From: Acidobacteriota bacterium
Lineage (GTDB): Bacteria > Acidobacteriota > Terriglobia > Terriglobales > Acidobacteriaceae
Assembly (NCBI GenBank): GCA_003010405.1
Contig: PJLO01000013.1
Coordinates: 1-64,000 of the forward strand
Direction of reading: 5' to 3'
Length of the DNA stretch: 64,000 nucleotides
Every line of letters begins with the position of its first letter. Positions within the stretch are counted from its first letter, which is position 1. Shown piece by piece: positions 10,003 through 17,836 of this stretch. Under the pieces are notes generated by a model, which searched no databases, had not been told where the DNA came from, and saw nothing but the letters and a program-made list of their open reading frames with translations. The position numbers and the translations under genes are program-made.

Positions 10003-10290
10003 TTAAGAGGCTCTTCTTTTCACAGCTTCTCGATCTTTTCGGATCCGACTGGAGAGCAGAGCCTTCGCACTCTCCAGTTCTTTCCTGCGTTCCGGGCTGA
10101 GCTTGGAACCTGCGCGGTTGATGAAAAAGGTCAACATCCGCATGCCAGAACCGGGACCTTTCGGAGAGACCTCCTTTGAGGCTAAGACTCTCGCTATGGT
10201 CGCAGCATCTTTCGTGAACAATCCAGGTGGCGGATAGGTCGAAACCGTCTTGACCTTGGCTACCCAGCCTTTTTTCTTATCCGTCGCCAT
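10003..10290 (-). CDS. DUF3175 family protein
   Basis: The product is a 95-residue basic protein. The start at 10290 (MATDKKKGWVAKV) is supported by a GGAGG six bases upstream. The family signature is the stretch FTKDAATIARVLASKE followed by the MRMLTFFINRAGSKLSPERR segment. DUF3175 proteins are small cytoplasmic proteins of unknown function, often found beside stress or DNA-related genes. An upstream in-frame extension to 10356 has no support. The gene is convergent with the SDR gene and divergent from the CHAD gene. Confidence 0.8.
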   Translation of the reverse strand: MATDKKKGWVAKVKTVSTYPPPGLFTKDAATIARVLASKEVSPKGPGSGMRMLTFFINRAGSKLSPERRKELESAKALLSSRIRKDREAVKRRAS

Positions 10291-10404
10291 GACTCGCCTC
10301 CAGTTGCCTTGCCCGCTTGCGTCCCGACCGCAAGCCTGTTCGACGTTCTCGTACACATCTGGTGAATTGACAATCGATCCCAGTTATCTCTCTATTCATC
10401 AAAT

Positions 10405-11277
10405 GTGCCTATGCCGTTAGATCATCGCGAAGTTGAAAAGCCGCTGAAGAAACTCCGGAAAATGGTGAACAGTTTGCCGAAACGGCCCTCGGCTGAGCAG
10501 GTCCATGACATTCGCACCCGGGCGCGCCGCATGGAGGCGACCCTGCACGCGCTGCTGCTTGATGGTGACCGAAAGGGACAGCGGGTTTGCGAGGCGATCG
10601 CGCCCATACGGAAACGGGCTGGCAAGGTGCGCGACATGGATGTGCTCACCGGATTAGCTTTAACTCTGCGCGGCAATGACTCGGATTGCCTGGTCCGATT
10701 GCTGGAGCAACTCGGGCACTGGCGCTTTCAGGATGCCCGCAAACTGCACCGGACCGCATTGCGCCAGCGGAGTGTCGCCCGGTTCTATCTCAAGCGGTAC
10801 CGCTCTCTGGTCAACCGCAACTTCAAAAACAACAGCACGCAAGGTGACTGGGACAGGAAAGCGGCCGCAAGCGTTCTGCAGCTGTCTGGCGAATTGGCGA
10901 AATGGCCGCGGCTGACCGCAGAGAACCTTCATCCCTTCCGCCTGAAAGTGAAACAACTGCGGTACGTCCTTCAGCTCTCGGGCAATAACGAAGACGAACT
11001 GGTCTGGATGCTCGGCCAGGTAAAAGACAAGATTGGCGAGTGGCACGATTGGATGGAACTGGCCGCAATCGCAGGAAAAGTACTGAAACACGATAGCGGT
11101 TGCGTCGTTCAGGAACAGATCCGGTCCAAAACAAAGCAGTGCTACGAGGAGGCGATGGCCATCGCAATTCAGCTCAGGGTGCGATACTTTCAACGTTCCA
11201 GCAAGAATAATCGGATAACAGGAAGAGAGTCTGTGAAGCGTCCGGTATCCGATTCGGCCGCCCGTTTGGCTGCGTAG
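10405..11277 (+). CDS. CHAD domain protein
   Basis: The 290-residue protein is a CHAD (conserved histidine alpha-helical) domain. VHDIRTRARRMEATLHALL and IAPIRKRAGKVRDMDVL carry the characteristic His-x-x-R-x-x-x-R-x-x and KxxGxxRDxDV patterns. CHAD domains bind inorganic polyphosphate, and stand-alone versions are thought to bring proteins to polyphosphate granules. The start is GTG at 10405 or the ATG two codons later. The C-terminus is basic. The gene lies opposite to DUF3175, and no CYTH partner domain is present. Confidence 0.85.
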   Translation: MPMPLDHREVEKPLKKLRKMVNSLPKRPSAEQVHDIRTRARRMEATLHALLLDGDRKGQRVCEAIAPIRKRAGKVRDMDVLTGLALTLRGNDSDCLVRLLEQLGHWRFQDARKLHRTALRQRSVARFYLKRYRSLVNRNFKNNSTQGDWDRKAAASVLQLSGELAKWPRLTAENLHPFRLKVKQLRYVLQLSGNNEDELVWMLGQVKDKIGEWHDWMELAAIAGKVLKHDSGCVVQEQIRSKTKQCYEEAMAIAIQLRVRYFQRSSKNNRITGRESVKRPVSDSAARLAA

Positions 11278-11606
11278 GGTGAGCGTGCCCACGCTCAGTT
11301 TCGTTGCCAAATTTGATGAAACAAGCACGTCCCAGGTGCCTCTGGCGCCCGGGACCGCGCGAGAACGGGTTGGAACTCATTGTCTCTAACTAACTCGCCG
11401 GTGTTCGTGAACCTCACATCTGGCTCGGCCGGTCGCGAATCCGGGCAACTCGAGGCCGCAACCGCATTTCAAAACTCGGATAATCCGCAATGGAGTAATA
11501 GAACAGGCAGCGAGGCGATGCTGCCACACGGCGAAGTCTGCCCTTTACTTTCGGGGCCCAATGCAAGCCAGGTAGGCAGCGCTTGCGGCAGCAGAGAGGA
11601 GAAATA
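11278..11606. other. Intergenic stretch with two small inverted repeats
   Basis: No gene is supported here. TGAGCGT at 11280-11286 pairs with ACGCTCA at 11291-11297 just after the CHAD stop, followed by GTTTCGTT, so it may be a weak terminator. An imperfect CCCAGGTGCC/GGCGCCCGGG hairpin follows at about 11331-11355. The rest shows no family resemblance. Confidence 0.4.
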
Positions 11607-11805
11607 ATGAAAGCAGTCGTCTTTCACGGAATCGGTGATATTCGCCTGGATAATGTTGCCGATCCCAAAATCAAGGAGCCTCCTGACGCAATCGTGCGCC
11701 TGACGGCCAGCGCCATCTGCGGCACTGATCTTCACATGATCCGCGGGACGGTCACGGGCATGAAGCCCGGCACCGTGCTGGGACATGAAGGGGTTGGATT
11801 TACCA
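11607..11805 (+). pseudogene. Zinc-dependent alcohol dehydrogenase, truncated after about 65 codons
   Basis: The ATG at 11607 has a good upstream site (GAGAGGAG) and begins MKAVVFHGIGDIRLDNV. The frame includes the first catalytic zinc cysteine (SAICGTDLHMIRG) and GHEGVG, the second zinc-binding region. Family members run to about 380 residues with a structural zinc loop and NAD(P)-binding domain. Here homology stops after GHEGVG and the frame wanders for about 30 unrelated codons to a stop at 11894. The break coincides with a strong hairpin, and the convergent lyase gene begins its 3' end directly after. This is a deletion remnant rather than a frameshift, because no other frame continues the family. 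Confidence 0.75.
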
Positions 11806-11843
11806 GGCGCGCACGGCAGCCTCCAGAGCTCCGTGCGTGCCTG
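11804..11843. other. 13-bp stem-loop at the dehydrogenase breakpoint
   Basis: CAGGCGCGCACGG (11804-11816) pairs with CCGTGCGTGCCTG (11831-11843), with one G-T wobble and a 14-nt loop. There is no T-run on the minus side, and only a loosely T-rich TTCTCATTTCG follows on the plus side. It may act as a bidirectional terminator for the lyase gene or be the end of an inserted or deleted element. Confidence 0.5.
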
Positions 11844-11883
11844 TTCTCATTTCGTTCTAAAATTTCGCCTAAATGCAAACGTG

Positions 11884-13329
11884 CTAGCAGTTAGGGCCGA
11901 AATCCTTTTCGAATGCCTCTGCCAGCTTGGCGCCCCAGTTGTTCTTGGGCTTCAAGCGTCCGGCAAAGAAACGCAGAATCGGCGGCTCTTCGCAAAATTC
12001 CAGTCCACCAATCATACTGCGGTGCTCGTACAGCCACTTAATGCGGTCCGCAGCGTATTGGAAATGCGACATCGTGAAAACGCGACGCGGCACGGCCAAG
12101 CGCAGCAGTTCCATATCCGAAGGAACGTCATTGCCCTCTTCATCGCGATCCATGGAGATCGAGCCGCGCTCCATTCCGCGGATACCGGAAATGATGTAGA
12201 CAGCGGCGGCTAGAGATCCGGCCGGATACTCGGATTGCGGAACATGCGAAACAAAGCGCATAGCATCGACATGGCAGGCCAGTCCGCCCGGAGGCGTGAC
12301 CACTGGCACTTTGTTCTCGATCAATTGCTCGACAAGGTACTTGATGGCGTCGGCCGAGGAGCCTGCGATTTCGAGTTCCGTCATTTCACGAACACCGACC
12401 GCCATGGCTTCAATTTCCTTGGACGACATGCCGCCATAGGTGTAGAACCCTTCATAAACCGGCAGCCACGGGCGAATGGTTTCGTACAGGTCCTTGCGGT
12501 TTGTGGCGATAAAGCCGCCGCGAACACTGCAGCTCTTACGTCCGGAGAGATAGCAAAGGTCGGCAACTTCCATAATCTCGCGAATGATGTCCTTAATGGA
12601 AGCGTTGGCATATTTCGGCTCACGCTGACGAATGAAATACGCGTTCTCGGAGATCAAGCTGCCATCAACAAACAGCGGAATGCCTAGCGGCGCGATAAGC
12701 TTCTTGATTTCGTGCAGATTGGCCAGCGAAAACGGTTGGCCGCCAATCAGATTGGTTGTCGCTTCCATGCGAACGAATGGAATCTTGCCGGCGCCAACCT
12801 TATCGATGGTCTCCTTGAGCCGCCCCAGGTCCATGTTGCCCTTGAACGGTTTGTCGCTCTCGGTTACAAGCGCGTCCGGCCCAAACAACTCCAGAACAGT
12901 TCCCCCCACCAAGTTGAAATGGGCTTTCGTCGTGGTGAAGTGATAGTTCATCGGAATAAAATCGCCGGGCTTGATGAAGGACTTGGCCAGCAGATGCTCG
13001 GCAGCGCGTCCCTGGTGTACCGGCAACAGATATTGGTAGCCGAAAATTTCCTTTACCGCGTCCAGCAACTTGTAGAAGCTTTCCGAGCCGGCGTAGGCGT
13101 CATCGGCCTGAAGCATTGCTGCCTGCTGGTTATCGGTCATGGCATTGGTGCCGCTGTCGGTCAGCATGTCCATGAAGATGTCACGGGTACGAAGAAGGAA
13201 GGTGTTGTAACCGGCCTCATCCATCGCCTGGAGCCGCTCGCGAACAGGAGCCAGTCTTACCTTCTGCACAATCCGGATCTTGTGCATTTCGATGGGAATT
13301 TCGGAACCATTGGATAAACGGATGCTCAT
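11884..13329 (-). CDS. Tryptophanase / tyrosine phenol-lyase family beta-eliminating lyase
   Basis: This PLP enzyme of 481 residues belongs to the family that splits tryptophan or tyrosine into indole or phenol, pyruvate and ammonia. The family landmarks are LLTDSGTNAM, DDAYAGSESFY, VHQGRAAEHLL and HFTTT. The PLP lysine is Lys265 in SGRKSC. Asp222 (FVDGS) matches the aspartate that contacts the pyridine nitrogen. The GMERGS segment has Arg388 at the position that is arginine in tyrosine phenol-lyase (Arg381) and hydrophobic in E. coli tryptophanase, so the enzyme looks closer to the phenol-lyase side. Oddly, the arginine three residues after the aspartate in both reference enzymes is Leu225 here. 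Substrate is therefore uncertain. No clear ribosome site is visible. Confidence 0.85.
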   Translation of the reverse strand: MSIRLSNGSEIPIEMHKIRIVQKVRLAPVRERLQAMDEAGYNTFLLRTRDIFMDMLTDSGTNAMTDNQQAAMLQADDAYAGSESFYKLLDAVKEIFGYQYLLPVHQGRAAEHLLAKSFIKPGDFIPMNYHFTTTKAHFNLVGGTVLELFGPDALVTESDKPFKGNMDLGRLKETIDKVGAGKIPFVRMEATTNLIGGQPFSLANLHEIKKLIAPLGIPLFVDGSLISENAYFIRQREPKYANASIKDIIREIMEVADLCYLSGRKSCSVRGGFIATNRKDLYETIRPWLPVYEGFYTYGGMSSKEIEAMAVGVREMTELEIAGSSADAIKYLVEQLIENKVPVVTPPGGLACHVDAMRFVSHVPQSEYPAGSLAAAVYIISGIRGMERGSISMDRDEEGNDVPSDMELLRLAVPRRVFTMSHFQYAADRIKWLYEHRSMIGGLEFCEEPPILRFFAGRLKPKNNWGAKLAEAFEKDFGPNC

Positions 13330-13521
13330 TATTCAACCAATCAGGAATGAAGATTTAAACCATATCTTGATGATTACACGCGGAAAACCGCAGTGCAATC
13401 TGAATCCGCACAGGAGTGGGCTTGATCCGATTTCACGAGGAAAACAGGTCCGGTCCTGAGTAGACACAAATCATGCGCGACAACAAAATCATCGCCCATA
13501 ACTTTCACCACAGGAAAAATA

Positions 13522-13598
13522 TGGTGCGCCCGGCGAGATTCGAACTCACGACCTAACGCTTCGGAGGCGTTCGCTCTATCCAGCTGAGCTACGGGCGC
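13522..13598 (-). tRNA. tRNA-Arg (anticodon CCG)
   Basis: Read on the minus strand, the 77-nt sequence folds into a full cloverleaf. The acceptor stem GCGCCCG pairs with CGGGCGC, the D-arm starts GCTC, and the anticodon stem AACGC/GCGTT carries the loop CTCCGAA (anticodon CCG). The T-arm is GTGAG-TTCGAAT-CTCGC. The 3' CCA is encoded. It decodes CGG. Confidence 0.95.
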
Positions 13599-13659
13599 GC
13601 ACAGGTAATTATACCTGAGCACTTGCCTCGCACAGAATTGTAGTGAAAAAAGTCTCCGC

Positions 13660-13938
13660 CTATCGCATCAGCAGATAGAACAGAATCCAGAAAGGTGCTG
13701 TCAGAGCGATTGCCACAATCAATCCTCGCAGGGCACCGCCGGGATGCTCGCAGTCAGTGTCCTGGGCGAACGCACGCCCTTGGGCTTCGTTTAGAGGAGC
13801 CGCGCAGGAATGATCGGAAAGCTCGTGCGAGAAAACCAAAGAAATCTCCCGTGCATTTAGATTCCTGGCGCCTCCCTCCGGTTGCTCAGCCTTGCAATTT
13901 CTTTTCACATTCTTGAAGTTCCGAGTGCAACGAATCAA
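13660..13938 (-). CDS. Small protein with C-terminal membrane helix
   Basis: An open frame of up to 92 residues ends in a strongly hydrophobic helix (LRGLIVAIALTAPFWILFYL) plus a basic tail, preceded by a polar region with Asp-Cys-Glu-His. Such tail-anchored small proteins are common and the hydrophobic segment is hard to explain by chance. The start is unclear: TTG at 13938 or an in-frame GTG ten codons later. It is divergent from the first Xer gene, 44 bp away. I do not recognise a family. Confidence 0.4.
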   Translation of the reverse strand: MIRCTRNFKNVKRNCKAEQPEGGARNLNAREISLVFSHELSDHSCAAPLNEAQGRAFAQDTDCEHPGGALRGLIVAIALTAPFWILFYLLMR

Positions 13939-13982
13939 GAATATAAATCCGTTTCTCGAGAAAAGAAGTCATACTCTTAGAC

Positions 13983-14936
13983 GTGACCGCCCAGGATCGC
14001 GCACTGGAAAGCTTCGCAGTCTACCTTCGCGTGGAAAAAGGGTTAGCCCCTCTCAGCATCAAAGCCTATGCCGGAGACCTCTCGCTCTGGGCGGAGTTTC
14101 TCTCTAAGCGCCGCAAAACGGTGCTCACCGCTCAGCGCGAAGACCTGAAGGACCTGTTGCAGCACCTGCTTGGCCACGGAATGGATTCGCGTTCCGTAGC
14201 TCGCAAGCTATCGGCCCTGCGTCACTTTTATCGCTACTTGCTGCTGGATAAGCTGATTGCACACGATCCCACGCTCGAGATCGACAGTCCCAAACAGTGG
14301 AAAGTGCTTCCGAAAGCTCTCTCCGAAGAGGAAGCCGCCACGCTGATCGAAAGCCCCGGCCAGTGCGATGCAGCCTCGACTCAGTCGCGCTTTGCGCAGG
14401 CTCTCGCCCTTCGTGATCGCGCCATTCTCGAAGTCCTCTACGCGGCGGCCATGCGCGTTAGTGAGTTGGTGAATGTGCGCATAGAAGACACCAAACTGGA
14501 CCTCGGCTACATGCAGGTACGCGGCAAGGGGGATAAGGAACGCATCGTTCCTCTGGGTGCTCCCGCCCAAAAGGCGCTCGACGTCTACCTGCGCGATGCG
14601 CGTCCCGTGCTTGCAGGCCGCAAAAAATCCCCGGCGCTTTTCCTTGCGCGCGGCGGGCGCAAACTTACGCGCGAGCGTATTTGGATGATCGTAGACCAGG
14701 CGTCCAAAGCTGCTGGCCGCCACGCCTCGCCGCACATGATGCGCCACTCGGCTGCCACTCACATGGTTTCTCACGGGGCCGACCTGCGCACCGTGCAAAC
14801 CGTGCTGGGCCATGCCGATATTTCGACGACACAGGTCTACACTCACGTCGCACTCGACCGTCTGCAAAAGGTGTACGCCGATCACCATCCACGAGCTCAC
14901 GCACGCACCAAAAACAAATCTGATGAGCACCAATAG
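13983..14936 (+). CDS. xerD: Tyrosine recombinase XerD-like
   Basis: The protein has 317 residues, the usual Xer length. The N-terminal SAM-like core-binding domain begins [20 protein letters not shown]. The catalytic residues are the Arg in AMRVSEL, the Lys in RGKGDKER, His-x-x-Arg in [10 protein letters not shown], the His in [10 protein letters not shown], and the nucleophile Tyr in QVYTH. The helix preceding the first Arg reads YAAAMR instead of the more usual YxTGLR/GCGIR. Its 3' end overlaps the next recombinase by 14 bp. Xer recombinases resolve chromosome dimers at dif, though adjacent pairs also occur in mobile elements. The GTG at 13983 is used as start. Confidence 0.85.
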   Translation: MTAQDRALESFAVYLRVEKGLAPLSIKAYAGDLSLWAEFLSKRRKTVLTAQREDLKDLLQHLLGHGMDSRSVARKLSALRHFYRYLLLDKLIAHDPTLEIDSPKQWKVLPKALSEEEAATLIESPGQCDAASTQSRFAQALALRDRAILEVLYAAAMRVSELVNVRIEDTKLDLGYMQVRGKGDKERIVPLGAPAQKALDVYLRDARPVLAGRKKSPALFLARGGRKLTRERIWMIVDQASKAAGRHASPHMMRHSAATHMVSHGADLRTVQTVLGHADISTTQVYTHVALDRLQKVYADHHPRAHARTKNKSDEHQ

Positions 14937-15855
14937 ACCCATCCCGGCAGATTCCCGGCAAACACCCGCTGGCACCGCGCTGTCCGGCTTCATTCGCGCT
15001 CTGGTTGAGCGCAACGCATCCGAGCACACCATCAAGGCCTATCGCACCGACCTGACGGAGTTCGTAACCTTCGTTGGCCCCGAAGAGTTCCAAGCAATCG
15101 ACCACCTGCTGATCCGCGCCTTTCTGGCGCAGCTCTACGAGCGCGGATTGAGCAAGGCTTCGGTGGCACGCGCCCTTTCATCCGTCCGCTCGTTCTTCAA
15201 ATGGATGGGGCGAGAACACATGATCGATTCGAATCCCGCGCTGCTGGTGTCAGCACCAAAGCTGCCGAAAAAACTGCCTCGCATCCCGACCATGGAGGAG
15301 ATGAACTCCGTACTGGACGCCGAGATGCCGCAAGAGGCCGCATTTGCCGAGCGCGACCGTTTAATCCTCGAACTGCTGTACGGATGCGGCATTCGCAACA
15401 GCGAACTGACGGGCATCAACTTGAATGATGTTCAGCAAGGCCAGGGTGCGATTCTGGTGCGCGGCAAAGGCAAAAAAGAGCGGTTAGTTCCCTTCGGCGA
15501 ATCCGCGCAAATTGCGCTTCGCGATTACCTTCCACATCGGGCCAATACGCTCCACAACAATAAGCGTGTTGGTGAAACCGCATTGTTGATAAACCTGCGT
15601 GGAACGCGGCTAACGACCCGCAGTGTGGGGCGGATCGTAAAGTCCATTGCCGTCGCCGGCGGCCTGCCTCGCGAGGTGCACCCCCATACCCTGCGCCATG
15701 CCTTCGGAACGCACATGCTGGAGGAGGGAGCGGATTTGCGCTCCATTCAGGAACTGCTCGGCCATGCGAGGCTTTCCACCACGCAGCGTTACACGCAACT
15801 CACAACAAAACAGGTTTTGGATGTTTATGACAAGACGCATCCACGCGCAAAGTAA
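14923..15855 (+). CDS. xerC: Tyrosine recombinase XerC-like
   Basis: The product is 310 residues from the ATG at 14923, which lies inside the end of the preceding recombinase gene and so suggests translational coupling. All catalytic residues are present: Arg in CGIRNSEL, Lys in KGKGKKER, His-x-x-Arg in [10 protein letters not shown], His in [10 protein letters not shown] and Tyr in RYTQL. Together with the upstream gene it could form the XerC/XerD heterotetramer acting at dif. An upstream in-frame extension within the xerD coding sequence has no family support. Confidence 0.85.
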   Translation: MSTNRPIPADSRQTPAGTALSGFIRALVERNASEHTIKAYRTDLTEFVTFVGPEEFQAIDHLLIRAFLAQLYERGLSKASVARALSSVRSFFKWMGREHMIDSNPALLVSAPKLPKKLPRIPTMEEMNSVLDAEMPQEAAFAERDRLILELLYGCGIRNSELTGINLNDVQQGQGAILVRGKGKKERLVPFGESAQIALRDYLPHRANTLHNNKRVGETALLINLRGTRLTTRSVGRIVKSIAVAGGLPREVHPHTLRHAFGTHMLEEGADLRSIQELLGHARLSTTQRYTQLTTKQVLDVYDKTHPRAK

Positions 15856-15882
15856 CCCTGCATTTCTGCTTTCGCCGTAAAG

Positions 15883-16368
15883 TTAATGATGAATTGGAAA
15901 GTGTTCGCGAGCCAGCTTACGAAGCAGCAACACCGGACATGGCGCGTGGTCGAGTACGAAACGTGCGACATGTCCCACGGATCGTGGACCAACATGCGGC
16001 GGTTCACCATACTCTGATCGTGCGCAGATCACAATCACGTCCGCCCCCCACTCTGCGGCGGCTTTGACGATTTCAAGTTCCGGACGTCCGTGCCGCAGCA
16101 ATATTTCCGCGTCCTTCACGTAGCCGAGTCCCGCCTTTACAATGTCCTGCGCAGCCGCTGTTTCCGCCGCCAGCATCTCCTCCGTTATCGGTTGGTGATG
16201 CATGGGGGGCCTCAAAAAACGCTCGCGCATCCGGTCTATATCTTCGCGTGGACCTATATCGATCACTGCAAGCAAAGCAATCTCCAGAGGCTCAGACGTG
16301 GTGAACATCTGCGCTGCGTGGCCAATCTGCTCGGCATTGGTTGCATCCAGACAACCTAGAACTCGCAT
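15883..16368 (-). CDS. Universal stress protein (UspA family)
   Basis: This 161-residue single-domain Usp protein has the beta strand MRVLGCLDAT at the N-terminus and the ATP-binding pattern G-x9-G-(S/T) near its end (GEPPHVGPRSVGHVARFVL, then APCPVLLLR). It is likely a cytoplasmic nucleotide-binding stress protein. An AAGGAG ribosome site lies seven bases before the ATG. It follows the permease gene by 15 bp on the same strand, so the two are probably cotranscribed. The permease-Usp pairing suggests a role in ion or stress homeostasis. Confidence 0.85.
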   Translation of the reverse strand: MRVLGCLDATNAEQIGHAAQMFTTSEPLEIALLAVIDIGPREDIDRMRERFLRPPMHHQPITEEMLAAETAAAQDIVKAGLGYVKDAEILLRHGRPELEIVKAAAEWGADVIVICARSEYGEPPHVGPRSVGHVARFVLDHAPCPVLLLRKLAREHFPIHH

Positions 16369-16383
16369 CGTTGACTCCTTGCC

Positions 16384-17697
16384 CTATAACAACAACCAGA
16401 TCGTCAATGCACCGGCAAACAGCATCACCGGCGTTACGAGCGCACCTACTTTGAAATAATCCAAACCCGAAACTTCCACATCCCGCTCTCTCAAAATTAA
16501 CAACCAGAGAATGGTGGCCAGCGATCCGACTGTAGTTAGATTCGGCCCCAGGTCGCACCCGAACATCGTCGCGGCAACAAAGCCATTTCTTATTGCCGGA
16601 GCCGCATGTTGAATGCTGACCAGCGACGAAGTCATCACTACTGCCATCGGCACATTGTTGATCAAGTTCGTACCCAGCGCGGCCCCGAACGTGCCCACCA
16701 TCACCGCGCCAAAACTCGTACCACCTGAGAGATGCAGAAGCAGGTTACCCAGTTTGGCTGTGAGTCCGGTGTCTTGAATCGCACGAACGACAACAAACAT
16801 CCCTGCGATGAATCCGAAGATTGACCATGAGATTCCTTTTCCCGCCTCCAGCAGCGTCGTCCTCTTCCAGAAGAGTGCGCCCGCCAAAAGCAGCAGTGCA
16901 CCGACCACGGCAACGATCGATACCGGAAACTGAAGAGCCGATGCGACCACATAGGAAGGCGCAACAAAAGCAAGCACCCACAACGTATATCGAAAGTATG
17001 CTTTATGCTTCACGGCTTTTTCTGCCGTGGGCAGGAGAGAAAAATCGAATTTCCCCTTTAGCTGCGCACGGTACAACCAGTAAAACATCGCAACGTTGAT
17101 GGCTATCACGATCAGGCTTGGCAAAAAAAGCAGGCGCAGGAAGGAGAACAGATCAAGCGGAAAATGCGACATGACGATGATGTTGATGGGATTGCTGATC
17201 GGCAGCAGGAAGGAAGCCGTATCTGCAATGAATGTACACGCAAACAAGTAAGGGAGAACTGGAAGCCGCAATTTTGTTACCAACACGTAGACGACAGGGG
17301 TCAGGATCAGCGCCGTCGCATCGTTGGAAAAAATCATGCTGATGACACTTCCCAACAGAAATACATTCAGGAACAATCGTGCTGCACTTCCCCGGGCGAG
17401 TTGTGCCGCCCGCACAGCAAGCCAATCAAATAGTCCTGCTGTTTCCGCCAGGGCAGAGAGTCCCATCATTCCTAAAAAGAATAGAAACGTGTTCCAGTCT
17501 CTTAGCAGAGTGGTGGCGGCAACGGCAGGCCGGATTAATCCCAGCAAAAGCATTGCGAACGCGCCCGCCATAGCAATGCGTGACTCATTCCAGCGAAACG
17601 GGCGAGTCATGATTCCCGCGAGGGTCAGCAAACCTATGAACGATGTGAGGAAAGTTCTCCAGAATTCCGATAAAGGAAAGTACAGAAACACGGACAA
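16384..17697 (-). CDS. ArsB/SLC13-type anion permease
   Basis: This 437-residue inner-membrane protein has about 11-12 hydrophobic segments and belongs to the ion transporter superfamily containing ArsB, NhaD and citrate carriers. Supporting motifs are FSNDATALILTPVVYVL, LPISNPINIIV and the ArsB-like CDLGPNLTTVGSLATILWL. Arsenite export is possible, but no arsR or arsC gene is nearby, so the substrate is open. The start is TTG at 17697 with GAGGG just upstream, or the GTG two codons later. A strong palindrome sits about 40 bp upstream. Confidence 0.8.
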   Translation of the reverse strand: MSVFLYFPLSEFWRTFLTSFIGLLTLAGIMTRPFRWNESRIAMAGAFAMLLLGLIRPAVAATTLLRDWNTFLFFLGMMGLSALAETAGLFDWLAVRAAQLARGSAARLFLNVFLLGSVISMIFSNDATALILTPVVYVLVTKLRLPVLPYLFACTFIADTASFLLPISNPINIIVMSHFPLDLFSFLRLLFLPSLIVIAINVAMFYWLYRAQLKGKFDFSLLPTAEKAVKHKAYFRYTLWVLAFVAPSYVVASALQFPVSIVAVVGALLLLAGALFWKRTTLLEAGKGISWSIFGFIAGMFVVVRAIQDTGLTAKLGNLLLHLSGGTSFGAVMVGTFGAALGTNLINNVPMAVVMTSSLVSIQHAAPAIRNGFVAATMFGCDLGPNLTTVGSLATILWLLILRERDVEVSGLDYFKVGALVTPVMLFAGALTIWLLL

Positions 17698-17738
17698 AGT
17701 CCCTCGTGAAGCTTTTTTATCTTCTAATTTGCGACAGT

Positions 17739-17765
17739 TGCTCTAACCCCCAGGGGGTTAGAGCA
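17739..17765. promoter_or_regulatory. 27-bp near-perfect palindrome
   Basis: TGCTCTAACCCCC and GGGGGTTAGAGCA form 13-bp arms around a single central A. It lies between the end of the acyltransferase fusion gene and the start of the permease gene, both leftward. There is no T-run after it, so an operator for a dimeric regulator of the permease is at least as likely as a terminator. Confidence 0.5.
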
Positions 17766-17836
17766 TTTGGCCCACGTTGTCGGTTGTGAAGAGATACGTA
17801 TACGTCCGTGCCGCGAGGCAATGACGGGAGAATCTT

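Noticed and set aside
11380..11607. 75-codon open frame before the truncated dehydrogenase
   Set aside because: There is no ribosome site or homology, and low-information residues dominate.
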